Source: Entoloma clypeatum (lineage: Eukaryota; Basidiomycota; Agaricomycetes; Agaricales; Entolomataceae). Taken from it: a stretch of DNA of 64,000 bases. A program made the translations under genes and the position numbers. Where the stretch lies: contig OY751486.1 in assembly GCA_963565915.1 (NCBI GenBank), positions 5,456,001-5,520,000 on the forward strand, given 5' to 3'. This document shows positions 1-11,891 of the stretch, in pieces. Within the stretch, counting starts at the first letter, position 1; the number at the start of each line of letters is the position of its first letter. The notes beneath the pieces were generated by a model, which ran no database searches, was not told the DNA's origin, and saw only the letters and a program-made list of their open reading frames with translations.

Positions 1-61
1 AACCTGGTGCTAGGCGGGCTTCACTCGTGCCTCAAAGTCGTGGCTCTACCGGTCTGCGGAC

Positions 62-930
62 ATGGGTGACGAGGCTAAGGACTTGTGGTCCTTCTTGACG
101 GGATACCAGTTGCGTCACGGTATCTCAACTCTACCTATCATCCTTTCCAGCGTCGTTCATCAGGAACCCCCTGCCCTACGACTTGCACGCAGTCTTGCCG
201 TTCCCGCTCAGCCCTCGCAATACATTCCCTCTGAATCCCTCAGACCATCGACGCGACCCGTGATGTCCTTCATGTTGACAACCTGCTGCACCCTAGAAAC
301 CGTTGATGGATTCGAAGGCAATGGTCCGGGCACGACACCCGCCGCCGTCTTTCCAGCTCTCATGCTCATATGGTGCGTTTTCTTGTCGCCATCCTTTCGT
401 TTTTTCACGACTGATTCGCGCCGTGCAGGTTCCCCTGGGATCTGAGCTCGAAGACCGCGAACCTCAACTTCGTTCTTGGGGCCAACGCAGCTCGCATCAT
501 TATGGGGGTTCGGCTGCCATAGAAAGGTTACACCTCTCACATCACAGCCGTCAATGACAAGCAAAATCCTTCCTCATGTCATCCCGTCTGCCTCTTCCCG
601 TGCGATGGTTGCCAAAAGGTACCAGCGTGTGCGGGTCCGTGCATCGTCGGTTTCGCCCATCGTCATTCTCTCCCTCGTCATCCCTGTCCAGCTGGGGCCG
701 AAGAGGGCGACAAATCCTAGCTCAATTTGAGCGTCCGCCAAGGCGTGAGTCTTGTCATCATCTTTTTCCTCTTACTCTCTTCACTTTAGTCTCCAATCCT
801 ATGCTTGTCACATCCGCCCGCTTTTGACGCTGCGTCACCTCCCCTCTCTGAACGGTAGACGACGACACCTACATAGCCAAGCGCGTGGCAGAGAAGAAGG
901 CAAATGCGGCCGCCATGAAGACTGTTGGTA
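62..930 (+). other. Coding-like exon fragments of an unrecognised gene
   Basis: Several short frames on the plus strand look like exons split by small introns. One is from the ATG at 62 (MGDEAKDLWSFLTGYQLRH), one near 240-300 reads QTIDATRDVLHVDNLLHP, one near 425-505 reads FPWDLSSKTANLNFVLGANA, and one at 858-925 reads DDDTYIAKRVAEKKANAAAM and runs into a GTAAGC donor. I could not join them into one consistent model and recognise no family. The gene may begin outside the window or be degenerate. Confidence 0.25.
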
Positions 931-2012
931 AGCGCCCGCAATTCCTTTTGGCGCATTGGGGATCAATCATTTGACAGGCTCCAATACATAGGGCCCGTTC
1001 TTGGCTAGATACGAGTTCTGTTTCCCCAACGTTTTTGTTTTATTCCATAAATACGGAAGGGGGCCCTGGCATCTTGCGTTATCTCTCCCTGTCACTGCTT
1101 ATCGGCACCTTGTTGATTGTTGGGACCTATGCTTGTCCGCGTCCCGATGCAGTGTGACATGCGACGCAGCCTTGTCACCTCCGCTCTCAGATCTCAGGCC
1201 TCGCCACTACAGTATATCATTGAAGCAGCCTGCCGACTCCTGCTGACATCCATGGTTTCAACCCCTACGGCGGAGCGTACCACAAAGCCCGAGTTCGACC
1301 TAAAACGAGACCCTTTGTCGACAAGCTGCGCCTTTTTTATCGCAATCGGTTATGATAATGTAGAAGCTTGCAGATACCGTCGTCATCCATCTGCTATCAT
1401 TGACTCGAGTTGGGTTCAGCTTTGGTCCAGCTTGCTCCCGATGCACAGAGTTTTTTTTGCAAACGGCTGTAATCACTTTTTTGTGTGATGAAGTCATTAA
1501 TGAGGACCTTCCCAAGAGAGCCCAAGAGAGCCTGGGAGAGTCACCACCACTCTCAATCCTTTAAAGAATGACATCCGCAATCCCTCACTGCGCTCATTCC
1601 AACTCTATACCGGGAGGCTGTCTCCATGGTCGCTCGGCGTCTCCCCAAGTCCCACATCCAAATTCCGGCAGTTCTTTGGCGGCCTCACTCGGCACACACG
1701 GGGACTGACATGTCTTGACTCGTGGCTCCCAGTCAGAGTGCTGTACTACGATGTATAATGGACTGTGTCTCGACCGAGCATAAGAAAGAAAGCGGCATTG
1801 ATTTCTGACCATTGAACATACACGGAAATGTGATTGATGATACTGTACTTACTATCATCAACGTATCCTCATTGATTAGTACTCAGAGCCTCATGTTACT
1901 GTGAGTATGAACCGAAAACAGGGTATTGGGTATTAAAGAAATCGATTAACGATGATGTGATGTAGGGGTAATCGGGGCCGTTGGAAATGAAATTGAGCGC
2001 CTTATACATACC
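931..2012. other. No gene identified
   Basis: Only short overlapping open frames are seen, none with family motifs. The last part is presumably the 3' flank of the sedolisin gene that ends at 2013. Confidence 0.4.
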
Positions 2013-4568
2013 TCATATCACGAGGTCCTTCAGCTTTGAGAAGTTTGGCGTACCAAGCCCAGTCACTAAACGAATATCGAATGAGGACTGATCAAACTGA
2101 AAAGGTAACTCGCGTAGCATACCAGGATCCCACCCTGCCGTCGCCTGAAGCAATGAGTACGTTCAGTCTCGGATCATTACTGCCCAGATGGCTAAAAGAC
2201 AACGCACGTTGAATCCAGCGGTCCCGCACCCAGAATTATGACCGATAGTGATATCATTGAACCCAGGAATCGCCCGGGAATATAACAGCGGGTTCAAGAA
2301 ACCAAGGGGCGGCAGATCAGCCCTGAGGCGAGCATCGTTAAGGAGCGCAACGACCCCCGCAAAAGCAGGGGCGGAAGCCGACGTGCCTCCGATCAGCTTC
2401 GGGACTCCCGACCGCCAGATGCGGAACGAGTAGCCTTGAGCGGCTACGTCTGGGTAGGCCTAAAATAATAAAGTAGGTACATGATCGATATTGTACAGAT
2501 CAGGCGACGTACTCTTCCATTTCTGGTTGAAACGGGGACGGTGCAGTGAGCATCGACCGAGGAGAAGTGATGACAACGTACGGATTGAACAGGCCATTAT
2601 ATGTGCTGTTGGGAAGCTGGCTCAGGTAGCATGACACGGCTTCATCCTGATATGAGGGACGAGGAAACTAAATATGCACGCTTAGTAGACATGCATGCCT
2701 CGAAAGAACCATGTGTGAGGCGGCGTACATAGTCACTGAATCCGCCCCCAGAGAAATAGCGCGAGACAGCTACTTCGGGATTGATGAACTGAGTTGCGCC
2801 GACAGTAGTGACGCTGTGGAAGGGTGAATAAACACGGAAACTGCGAGTAACAGTCGGAATTCACAAAGGACATCTGAAACTGTCTTAGTCATTGGAAGCT
2901 TTAGTCGAGATATATCGCTCACGATGCAGGGAATGATGGAAGGAATCTTGTGACGTTGCGCCCGTCGTTTGTAAAGCATTCCTGAGTTGCTGGATCGGAG
3001 TTGCCATCTCCCACTCCCCCATCACCCGATGAGAATAAGAGGCTGACTCCTCTGGCACCTTGGAAATTCATACCCCTCATCGATCACGAAACACAGAAGC
3101 AAATATGGCAGTTCAGCCGCGCACCAAGCTGAGCAAAACCTGCGCATGCGCGCCTTGCGAAATCTTCAGGAACTGATCAAAGAAACGAAGTCAAGGCCTC
3201 AATAAAGGACCCGACTTTCGAGAAGATAACGCACCAGTTTGTTCATTGTCGCCATAGCTTGTAGAGATGACGAGAGGTGGATTCGGATGAGAAAGGACGT
3301 AATCCAGCCAATCCGTGTAAGGTCTGGGAGATTTCGGCAGTCAGCAGCCGAACATTACATATATAAAAATTGACGGAACTCATTGGTCTCCGTAGGAGTG
3401 CGCGCATCCGGGTGGAACGGTGGTCGGCCCCCAGTCGAGTAAAAAGTCCCCTTGAGGTGGATAGATCATACATAAGCTAATGTGAAACACGAAAGAAGAG
3501 TTAAACTACCGGAATCGGAAACGCCATACCAAAGGCAAACTGGACATCGAGGTTGGCTTCGGCGCCGGCGTTGGACAGGTTTTGGTCGTTGAGACCGCCT
3601 AGCAAGATGTCCGTATTAGTGGGAAAGAAAAGAGGGCGGAGGGGGGGCAAAAGGCGCAGGGACCTTTGATAGAAACAAAGTTGAATGTCGTGTTCAAAGC
3701 ATCTGGTCGCTGATCGGCATAGAACGACTGGAGATCCTGTAGATTCGCGAATTCTTCCAAGTATCCCGTTACACCTATGGAGTTACCGCTGTCGGCCTTG
3801 GGGATGTAACCCGCAGTGTTGTAGATTTGCTGCAAGCAGGAAATCGTGATGGTCGAATTGCAGCTTGCGTGTATAGGACCATAAGCCGTGTTGATAAGGG
3901 GATCAGCAACGTCCTCCGAAACTGAGTAGGCGTCATCCAACCCAAGGAAGGTCGCTCTCATTCTTTTAAACTGCGCAAACATCGTTGTTGGCTGAACGAC
4001 ATCGACATGCTCGTGTAGGAGTTCCGGGAGGCTGTAGCTTGTGGTTCTGACGATCACGTCCCCGCTCTCAACGTGCACCCAAAGGTAGTATTTCTAAAGA
4101 GAACGTGTAAAGTTCGGCATGAGGGCATCCAGCTGCAAAGGAAACACTCACAGTGTCAAGTAGCTTCTCCGCTAGATAGATGGGAATGGTCAACGTCACC
4201 CAATCCTTCGCCGGAGAACGCGTAAAAGAGTCTTCGGTGAGCCCATAGGACGCGAGCCATTCGTCAACCAGCCGGACACTGTCGTGGTGGGGAGCCACAA
4301 GAACTTCTACTTCCTCCTTCGACAGATATGCGCCGTACCGAGCGTGAGATGGGTCGCTCACTTCGTAGAGGTGTTGTTCGAGGACGGAGAAGTTTGGCTG
4401 AGGCAGACCAATGCGTAAGGTGATGGTGTGATCTGGATGAGGTGCGCCGTTTTTGACCCAGCCTCGAGGGGGAATGACCGTTTCACGGACTTTCGACGCT
4501 GCGAAACCGTCGGGGACGGCGAGGGTGACGGCGAGGAAGCAGGGCAGCGCGCAGAAAAAGGCTCGCAT
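2013..4568 (-). CDS. Sedolisin / tripeptidyl-peptidase (peptidase S53, SED2-like), secreted
   Basis: Secreted acid serine-carboxyl peptidase that removes tripeptides from protein N-termini. A 13-exon model with GT-AG introns gives 588 codons plus stop, in frame throughout: 4568-4152, 4093-3664, 3598-3510, 3450-3380, 3323-3235, 3172-3125, 3058-2923, 2813-2729, 2646-2582, 2522-2513, 2459-2208, 2144-2123, 2065-2013. The ATG at 4568 opens a signal peptide ([20 protein letters not shown]), followed by the pro-kumamolisin prodomain. The catalytic Glu and Asp lie in EANLDVQ (exon 3). The oxyanion-hole Asp is in SSGDGGVGD (exon 7) and the nucleophile Ser in GGTSASAP (exon 11). The C-terminus [12 protein letters not shown] is typical of the family. 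Length fits fungal SED enzymes (550-600 aa). The tenth exon is only 10 nt. All catalytic residues are present, so it should be active. Confidence 0.95.
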
Positions 4569-4618
4569 GTTCTTGGGGTCAGCTTCTCGAACCTGGCAGG
4601 CTGGCGTTATGTACCTTT

Positions 4619-4628
4619 CGTATATATG
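4619..4628 (-). promoter_or_regulatory. TATA box of the sedolisin gene
   Basis: On the minus strand the sequence reads CATATATACG about 50 bp upstream of the sedolisin ATG at 4568, a plausible position for a core promoter with a short 5' UTR. Confidence 0.5.
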
Positions 4629-6515
4629 TAGATTGGCCTCCCTGAGACAAACAATTGCAACGCGTAGGGCCAAGGGAAGCGATTAAACTCGATTAAGCAT
4701 GGGGTGACAGGTTGACCTGATCTGGTGCACGATTCACTTGGGCTTAAGTACCTTCGCATTGCTCGTGTAGATTTAAAGGAATCCTTCGACTCCAAGACAT
4801 TCCCGGCGGGCTGAGGATCAACGAAGACGTGACGCGACCGAACAAGCACGACAGCGCTCGCATTCGCGGAGATCAAATTCTCCAGTGAAGGACGGAGTTT
4901 GATGGAAGCTTTGACAATTGGGGAGGTGATCAATGTTGGGGAAAATGGGAAAGTGCCGCACGTGATTCTTCTTCCTATTTTTTCGGGCCGCACCGGACCG
5001 GTTCAACCTTCGTTTTGGCCACTTGCACGGAGGTACGTTCCTATTAAATACAAAATCCGGCGTATAACCGATCCGTCATGTGCAGGACTTTGTGCTCGGA
5101 GATGGCCCATGTGAGTACTACATACTAGTCGTATCCAGGCGGCATCATTTTCCCCATCAGCATTCCGGTTACAACTTTTTCATGGCCAAGAATGCGGCTT
5201 TCAAACAGTCCATGCAGCTTGACCGCCCGTGCGAGAACATTTCTCAATTGGCCTATCATTTCGTTTAAACCGTCTATTCAGATTAACCACAAGCGCAGTT
5301 TCCCACTAATAGAAACGACACAGGATCATCTACGCCGGCGCCTGGAGTCTCGTCCTCTGTGCGTTTCTCGCCATACTCTGAAAAGCCCTTGATTGTACTG
5401 TAGGCCAAGATACTGACCCGCGACCGACGGACCGTCTCGTCCACAAACACACTAGGGTGCAAACAGCGTGCGAACCCATACATATTACTCAGGACTTATC
5501 CGTTTCGACTCCTCTCCTCTGCGCCGCCGTTTTTTTTTCCCAGGTCAACGGAATAGAACGCAGAAGATCAGCCTGCAGGGCTTGGCGCGCCTTCTAGCTC
5601 AAACATTCCAAGTTCCAAGAGACTTCTTTCCACTTACGAATTGCTCCGATACCCTCGGATGCAAACAAGTGATTATCATTGCACGTTGAACCACTGTACA
5701 CTTACAGCCGTGCTGCGAGTAATCCGCCGGTGCTAATTGGATGGAAGGATCAAGAGGGCATCCGTCGGAAGGATTCGGAATCACTTTCGGCGCCTTCCAA
5801 GCTGGGAGGTGTAGGTCTCCGGTCACGTCGATCATTAATGGGCTCTAGATCCTTGGCTTTGGCAACTATCTTTGCCTCCTGCCCGCATCCGGACCCCTCG
5901 TGTGTTTCATCGTCACTTCCAACTGGTTCTTGTTTCTGACATGGAAGATCCAGATCAACGGTTGCTTATTTGCTTATCTGAGAGCAGGTCACCCGGAACC
6001 CGGCTGTCATGAACATGTCAACATCAGAACATCGTGACCTTCCCGGTTTGATCCATGTCCTCGGACTGGCACTTTGAACGTGGATTCATTGCTCAACAAA
6101 GTGAAGCCACGCATGCATACGAACTACATACGATGCGGGGTTGAAACGTCGGGAATATCGACTGTTCTGAGGTGTGAAACCGAGAATCTTGATGGATATA
6201 TGGGTTATTCCGCCGCTATTCCGCCCCGTTGCGCTGGGTTCAAAAACGATCCATCTCTATATCCCCATACGACTCCACGTGGTGTTGGTAGGGTCAATAA
6301 TGAAATGTGATCGAGGAGGCAAGTCAGATTAAAACAAAATAGATACAACACTTACGGCTGCGCAATGCCCCCATCTTCTCAACTCAAACCCACACGAATA
6401 ACCATGAATCATAACCTCCCTTCGCACTACATACAAACAGGCTCTTCAGAGATGATGAGTCCGTGCCATAATCATCAAGACACCTACAGTCAGTACCAGC
6501 ATCCTATTGAAATGA
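4629..6515. other. No gene identified
   Basis: Open frames up to about 128 codons occur on both strands, but none shows a recognisable domain, signal peptide or consistent exon series. It may include the divergent promoter region and old degenerate sequence. Confidence 0.4.
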
Positions 6516-6525
6516 CATATATAAG
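6516..6525 (+). promoter_or_regulatory. TATA box of DUF6699-like gene 1
   Basis: CATATATAAG lies 165-175 bp upstream of the chosen ATG at 6690. The segment between the box and the ATG is conserved in the paralogue at 9.1-9.3 kb, as expected for a shared promoter and leader. Confidence 0.45.
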
Positions 6526-6689
6526 CTCAACGCCGCCGCCGATGAGCAGGGACCGTACCTGGCAATGTCCAGCCAACACAATATTGGGGACGATGCCCAC
6601 AGCACCAGGAGTGGCCAGTCCGCACTACCCATCCCTCGTCGCCACCATTACACACACGCCCTCTATACGCGTCCATCCCTCTCCCCGTT

Positions 6690-7271
6690 ATGGATGACGA
6701 GGAGCCGTCGTACTCCAAAACAGAGCCCACGAAACGGTGTCCATTTGCAACCCCACCAACGCCACCTTTTACATTCATGCTGCCATCACCGCCCACATCG
6801 CCATCACCCTCATCATCGCATGCACCGCCACACAAGAACATCAGGGCTAAGCCTGTCTATCTGCACCCCATCCTCAAGTCCGCCCTCTTCTTGCCGCCTC
6901 ACATGATGCACAACCCTCGGAGGCCTCTACCCGTTGAGGTCAACAACCACCTGAGTGAGCCCGCGACGCACCCCGGCTTAGGCTCCCTGTCCATCATTCT
7001 GCTTCCAAGTGGGTGTAGCATCGCAGTCCAGCCCTCTACGGCCGGTCATGGCATCGTGACCCTCGGCAACGTCCTTTACTTACTCAAGGAGCTCAGCGAT
7101 GCATTGATCAACGGGGGACACTTGACCACGGCCGCTACAGCGCCTTGGGCTCATGAGGGTCGAAAGAACGCTCCGCAAAGCAAGGGGTTCTGGACGTGCG
7201 TCGTGGATGGCAAGCCTGTCGCCGGATTTCTGGCAATCGGGATCGAGGATGCCGTGTGGACAGCGGGATGA
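6690..7271 (+). CDS. DUF6699-like protein 1 (divergent subfamily)
   Basis: Intronless ORF of 193 aa; function unknown. The N-terminal 45 residues are rich in Pro and Ser. The core contains PVYLHPILKSALF, then PATHPGLGSLSIILLPSG, then GIVTLGNVL (residues 121-129). This matches the family pattern PAT-x-P-hydrophobic strand followed by V-T-hydrophobic-x-DVL seen in the other copies. The C-terminus differs from the classic members: it lacks the DFL-x-G-x-x-x-F-x-G-L block and ends with a GKPVAGFLAIG stretch. The start MDDEEP aligns with MGDHEP of the copy at 9272. The neighbour copy is about 2.6 kb downstream on the same strand and looks like a tandem duplicate. Family assignment is from pattern recognition only. 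Confidence 0.6.
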   Translation: MDDEEPSYSKTEPTKRCPFATPPTPPFTFMLPSPPTSPSPSSSHAPPHKNIRAKPVYLHPILKSALFLPPHMMHNPRRPLPVEVNNHLSEPATHPGLGSLSIILLPSGCSIAVQPSTAGHGIVTLGNVLYLLKELSDALINGGHLTTAATAPWAHEGRKNAPQSKGFWTCVVDGKPVAGFLAIGIEDAVWTAG

Positions 7272-9088
7272 GGCGAGGTGGCGATAAATGCGTCACAGTA
7301 ACATTGGCATCGAACGACAATTGGGTGAGTTACCATTCATTTCGGGTCGGACGCAATTCTATGCTGACTGTAAGGGGTGGTCTAGGAGCGTTAGATCGAG
7401 CTGTCAGTCATGAGGAACAAGCTCGCCCTGCAGCCTATATATGTCCCTGTCATGTGCGGCACCATCGTACGACATGCCGAGCTTTCCGGACGGACTCACG
7501 GAACCTTTAATCGGTGGCCTTTTCAATTTCTGCATGGTAACCATGGTAATTCAAGGGAATGATGTGCATCGTCCAGGACACTATGGAGTTATTTAGCACT
7601 TCATCTAAATTCCTTCGATGACTGGGTCATCAGCGTTTGGTGATGTGGGATCTCGGGTCATCTTTAATTGCAATATGCGTACCAGGTACCTGGAAGAATT
7701 GGAGACCTAGTTCGGATATAATGATGCATTTTTTTTTGCTTTACCATGAAGGAAAGATTGAATATCTGAATCGCCGCTATGTGTTAAACATTAATGGAGC
7801 AGTAATAGTGTGACACGTACAAGGGAGTGGTCATGAGTCTAACAACGAGTAATGTAACCAATGTGGGCCCACACCCGCGTGGCAGCCTTGCGGGGGAGAT
7901 AGCTCTTAGACGCGTGGTCCTGGATGGATCTGTGCAATGTATGCTGTGGTACCATTGACAAGATACCGCCTTGTACAATGAGTTCCGAACCCAGTCAATC
8001 GGGATGTCTCCCCATGCCCATCAAGGTTCCAGCCTTGCTTCGCCCAAGTCAAACTAAAAAATACTGCGCATCGGATCAGGGTAGAAGTGATTGGGTTGAC
8101 AATACAGACGCACATCAAGTTAAATCCGCCCATTCCCCACCCACGATTATTATGATCATCAGTGACCGTCACTTGAATCAAACACACTGTGGGATGGAAT
8201 GCGCAACATGTTCAGAAAGCCGAGAGACGGCTGTCGGGCTCAAGACGGGAATTTGCTGCGCAGGACAAGGATTGCGACGAAAGCAGGAGTAATGGGAGAT
8301 ATACCCCCAATCGACTTGACTTTGCGACCACCAGATACGGAATCGGTCGTCCTGGGAAGCGGTGCGGCGATTGGGGGAGGACTCACAAGAAGCAGTGCGC
8401 CGTATACCTAGGCGGCTCGCGACGATTAGAAGGCTCCACAGCATCCAGCCTGAACGAACAGACCCCGGGAGTTTCTACCCTTACCCACCTGACACATACT
8501 TACTCGCAGTGCTGACCTTGAATTTCTTCTTGATGGATGTTCCCCGAGGACCGCGATATCAGGTCGAGGTTGCTCCGCTGACATAGACAAAGTACCCTTG
8601 ACCCAGGATCACCAGATGGCCGACACGGCCTTGGAATTGTACCTCATGAAGCCATATTGCCATAGCTGTGGATTAGGAGACGTCTTTCGATATCAACATC
8701 GCGAAAGAAGACGAACGACCAAATTTATAGTTAACACATTCTGTCGATTTTCCGTCATGTCCAGACGAGGGAAGACCGAAAGTGGACACGTCAGAACAGC
8801 CCTAGAACTTTTGAAGATTTGGAAATGCTGGATGGAAGGCACGATCGGCATCAATTTATATGGTGATCTATCCCCATACAGTCTGACCTGGTCATTGCGT
8901 CGATCTGTGCTGAAGGAGGCGGTTCACATAAATACGACCACTCACGTCTGGCCAATGTTACCCTCTTTTCCCCCTCAACCACCACGATGCAATCTAACCT
9001 CTCCCATCCCAACAACACGCGAGCACCCTCGGCGAGGACGACGAGTCTGTACCAAGCCCATCAAGGCTCCTTCGGTCGGTACCAATGC
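7272..9088 (+). other. Intergenic; no intact gene
   Basis: No convincing ORF. A possible MYND-finger relic at 8189-8426 is listed separately. The last 200 bp begin to resemble the leader of DUF6699-like gene 1, marking the upstream part of a segmental duplication. Confidence 0.4.
8189..8426 (+). pseudogene. Possible MYND zinc-finger relic
   Basis: One plus frame reads MECATCSESRETAVGLKTG, resembling the first Cys pair of a MYND finger. A different frame about 160 bp on reads KRCGDWGRTHKKQC, resembling the closing D-W-x-x-H-K-x-x-C block. The frames differ, the middle Cys residues are not in register and a stop intervenes. I treat it as a weak, degenerate match; it could be chance. Confidence 0.2.
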
Positions 9089-9271
9089 CCTTTTAAGGTA
9101 TCTATGTCAGCTCGATGCTGACAACGATGAGCAGGGATCTTACCTCGCAATGCCCCGCCAACACCATACTGGGGAGGACTCCCAGAACGGCAAGGGCACT
9201 CAATAAGGAACGCATGCGTCCCGTCACCTCCCTCACACACTCGCCCATTGTATGCGACCGTCCCCCTCCCC

Positions 9272-9907
9272 ATGGGAGATCACGAGCCGCCAGCCCACTC
9301 CGAGGCGCGAAGCCAACGATACGCACACTACGCCCCATCGACGCCGCCCTCCTTCGCAATGCTGCCGTCACCACCACCATCGCCGTCCTCGTCAACACGG
9401 TCTGCACAGCCACCGCCTTACATCCATACCCTGCCAACGAACACGAACACCGCCATCTCCAGGCCCGTCTACCTCCACCACATCCTTGAATCCATCCTCT
9501 TCGTCCCGCCCCACATGACACACAACGCTCGGAGACCTCTGTCCGCTGAGATCAACAACCACCTGACTGAGCCCGCGACGGTACCTGGGTTGGGGTTTCT
9601 GTCCATCGTTCTGCTTCCAAGCGGCCGGAGCGTCCCAGTGCAGCCATCCGCCGCTGGCCGTGGCATCGTCACACTGGGTGACGTCCTCCATGGGCTGAAG
9701 GAGCTCAGTGATGCGCTGCTCGGCGGGGACAACCTGATCGGGGCTGGAGAGGCAGCATTATCCGACCGGCGTCAAACTCAACATGGACCTCGAGGGAGAC
9801 GAGAGGGCCCGCAGACTGAAGGATTGTGGACGTGGGTGGTCGATGGCAAGTCTGCAGCTGGATACCTCGCCATCAACGTGGAAGACGTAGTATGGACGGG
9901 GCGCTGA
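9272..9907 (+). CDS. DUF6699-like protein 2 (divergent subfamily)
   Basis: Intronless ORF of 211 aa from ATG 9272; function unknown. It is a clear paralogue of the protein at 6690-7271: both share MLPSPP in the Pro/Ser-rich N-terminus, then RPVYLHHIL, NNHLTEPAT, a LLPSG turn, GIVTLGDVL and LKELSDAL, and a C-terminal VVDGK segment. Compared with copy 1 it has a roughly 15-residue insertion before that C-terminal part. The earlier in-frame ATG at 9248 is possible, but 9272 (MGDHEP) aligns with the start of copy 1. A TTTTAA element near 9089 sits where copy 1 has its TATA box. Like copy 1 it lacks the classic C-terminal DFLxG block. Confidence 0.6.
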   Translation: MGDHEPPAHSEARSQRYAHYAPSTPPSFAMLPSPPPSPSSSTRSAQPPPYIHTLPTNTNTAISRPVYLHHILESILFVPPHMTHNARRPLSAEINNHLTEPATVPGLGFLSIVLLPSGRSVPVQPSAAGRGIVTLGDVLHGLKELSDALLGGDNLIGAGEAALSDRRQTQHGPRGRREGPQTEGLWTWVVDGKSAAGYLAINVEDVVWTGR

Positions 9908-11749
9908 CGCGAGTTGTCGGAGGGCGGTTATAGTACGGGTGACATTTTCTTCATGGTGAGTGAATGCTCACGCATATATCCTTGGTTTCGATGTGCTGAG
10001 GGTGCGTGCAACAGATTAGGATCTATAAAGAAGCACCAAACGTCTTGCTCTAGCATCTCACTCCGGAATAGTGAGAAACTCACCTGCAGAGTCAGTCAGC
10101 ACCATCGCTGTTGATGACCACGAGCTTCCACTAGCATGTCGGTGGGAGCAGTCTTTTGGGCTTCACGACTTCCCGCGATGGCTGGAGGAGAACGGATCAG
10201 TAGCCGGAATGGTGACGGTGTGCGTTGATGGATGAAGACTTGAGAAGTTGAGCAGGCGGCCAACGACGATGAGCAGCGGTGTTTTGAGATGAGAACGTTG
10301 CGCAAAATTCAAACGGAGTTATAAATGTCCTAATCAGTCACATTTTGCCGAAATTCCATTTGCTACATCTATTTCCTTCCAAATCGCGTCCCGCAGGAGC
10401 CCGTGGATCGTCTGGAACAGTTCGCAGCGACGCCCACTCGTTCTCAATTTGTCACCTCACGCACCCTAAGGCCCATTCGACGTCTCTCATGCCCCTTGGA
10501 AATGCGGATTCAACGCTCTGCTGACCTCACCCCTTTGCTAGGTCCTCTCCGAGTCCCTCTGGCGCTAACATGTAGACACAAATACCCAAGAATCATGGAC
10601 TGCCCTTCACCGTCATTTATCTATGTTCGGAGTCCACGGTGAAAGTACCCCCATGTCACCCCTGCGTACCCCGATCAGGATACCGTTGATCGGAATTACT
10701 GTCGATCAGTTACATGGGCTGGAAATCATCTGGCACTGTCCCTGCGATTCAAGGATTCCTCTTATCCCGATTTTCCAGGACTTCTCAGGACATCAAAAAT
10801 TGTGATGCTTCCTTTGTCTGAAAGGGGTTCACAGGATTGTGCTGATGTGACGGCGTGTGGTAACAAGGGAAGGATAGCATTGCGATAACAGTTACTCGAG
10901 GCCGATGGTTCTTCATCTTCACCGTAACACCAGGACAGAGCCTTGCATGCGGCATGCGTGCGATAGTCTGATATCGAAACTGCATCCTCCTGACCAGAAA
11001 ATGGCAGAACAGAAATCGTCTTGTTCCTATATCATCCGAAAATCCCTCAATGCCGCCGCCGACTTGGATGTCATTGAAGAGAACCCACGTTATCGGGATA
11101 TTTTTTGAACAACGATTTGCTGGGTCAAACAAAGCCTCTCGTCCGATAGCCATCCCGGCTGAAACTCAAGCAATTCCTCTTGACGGGACGCCAAGGCGTA
11201 AGGAAACCGCCTGAGCAGCTGATCTGCATCTCCTGAGTGGCGATGATCCGGGTTTTGTGGGCGTCTTTTACTGCTGACTCGGATGACTCGGAGATTCCAC
11301 GCCGCCAAAAAAGGAATCCAGAACTAACTGTGGAAATGGGCCGCTGGGATTGCTTGATGGGTATATTGATTGGTGGAACGACACTCACCACACCTTCGAA
11401 ACGAATGGGGACTCGCCAACGGTCCAAGTCCCTCTGATCGTCGGCGAATCTTTCGTTCTGCAAGGTTCTATGGACTTCTGCCGGGTATTGAATAACGCGA
11501 GCCTAAACGGATGTTCGAGATCATCAGGCTGAGGACTTTCCTAAAGAACCAAATACATACTTCAGGTTCTAGGGTACAGGCGGGGGGTCGCGTAGCAAGT
11601 ATGTACAGTAATACGGGTATGGCAGAGAAACAATTATCTGTCGGGAATCTATCCGAACCAGTACCGCTATCGTCTCTTTTACTCGATTTCTGTGGAATTA
11701 CACAAACACAGCCCGACAAACCCTTTCGGGAAACCAGCTCTAACAATTT
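9908..11749. other. No intact gene identified
   Basis: Open frames are short and without domains. A plus-strand stretch near 10440-10600 contains LRPIRRLS and LALTCRH and weakly resembles the start of an F-box domain, but is interrupted and too short to call. Confidence 0.35.
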
Positions 11750-11758
11750 CTATAAGTA
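11750..11758 (+). promoter_or_regulatory. TATA box of DUF6699 gene 3
   Basis: CTATAAGTA is about 140 bp upstream of the ATG at 11892 and is followed by a pyrimidine-rich leader (TTCCTCATTCTTTATCC). Confidence 0.45.
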
Positions 11759-11891
11759 TGTGGTCGCCCTTGATATTATTCCACGCCCAAGACCCCCCCA
11801 TTCCTCATTCTTTATCCTTCGTCTTTTCGTCTCCATCGGCGCCGCCGTCCACATCCTCCGTTTGCTTACTGTCATCAGGAAATCTCACCTC

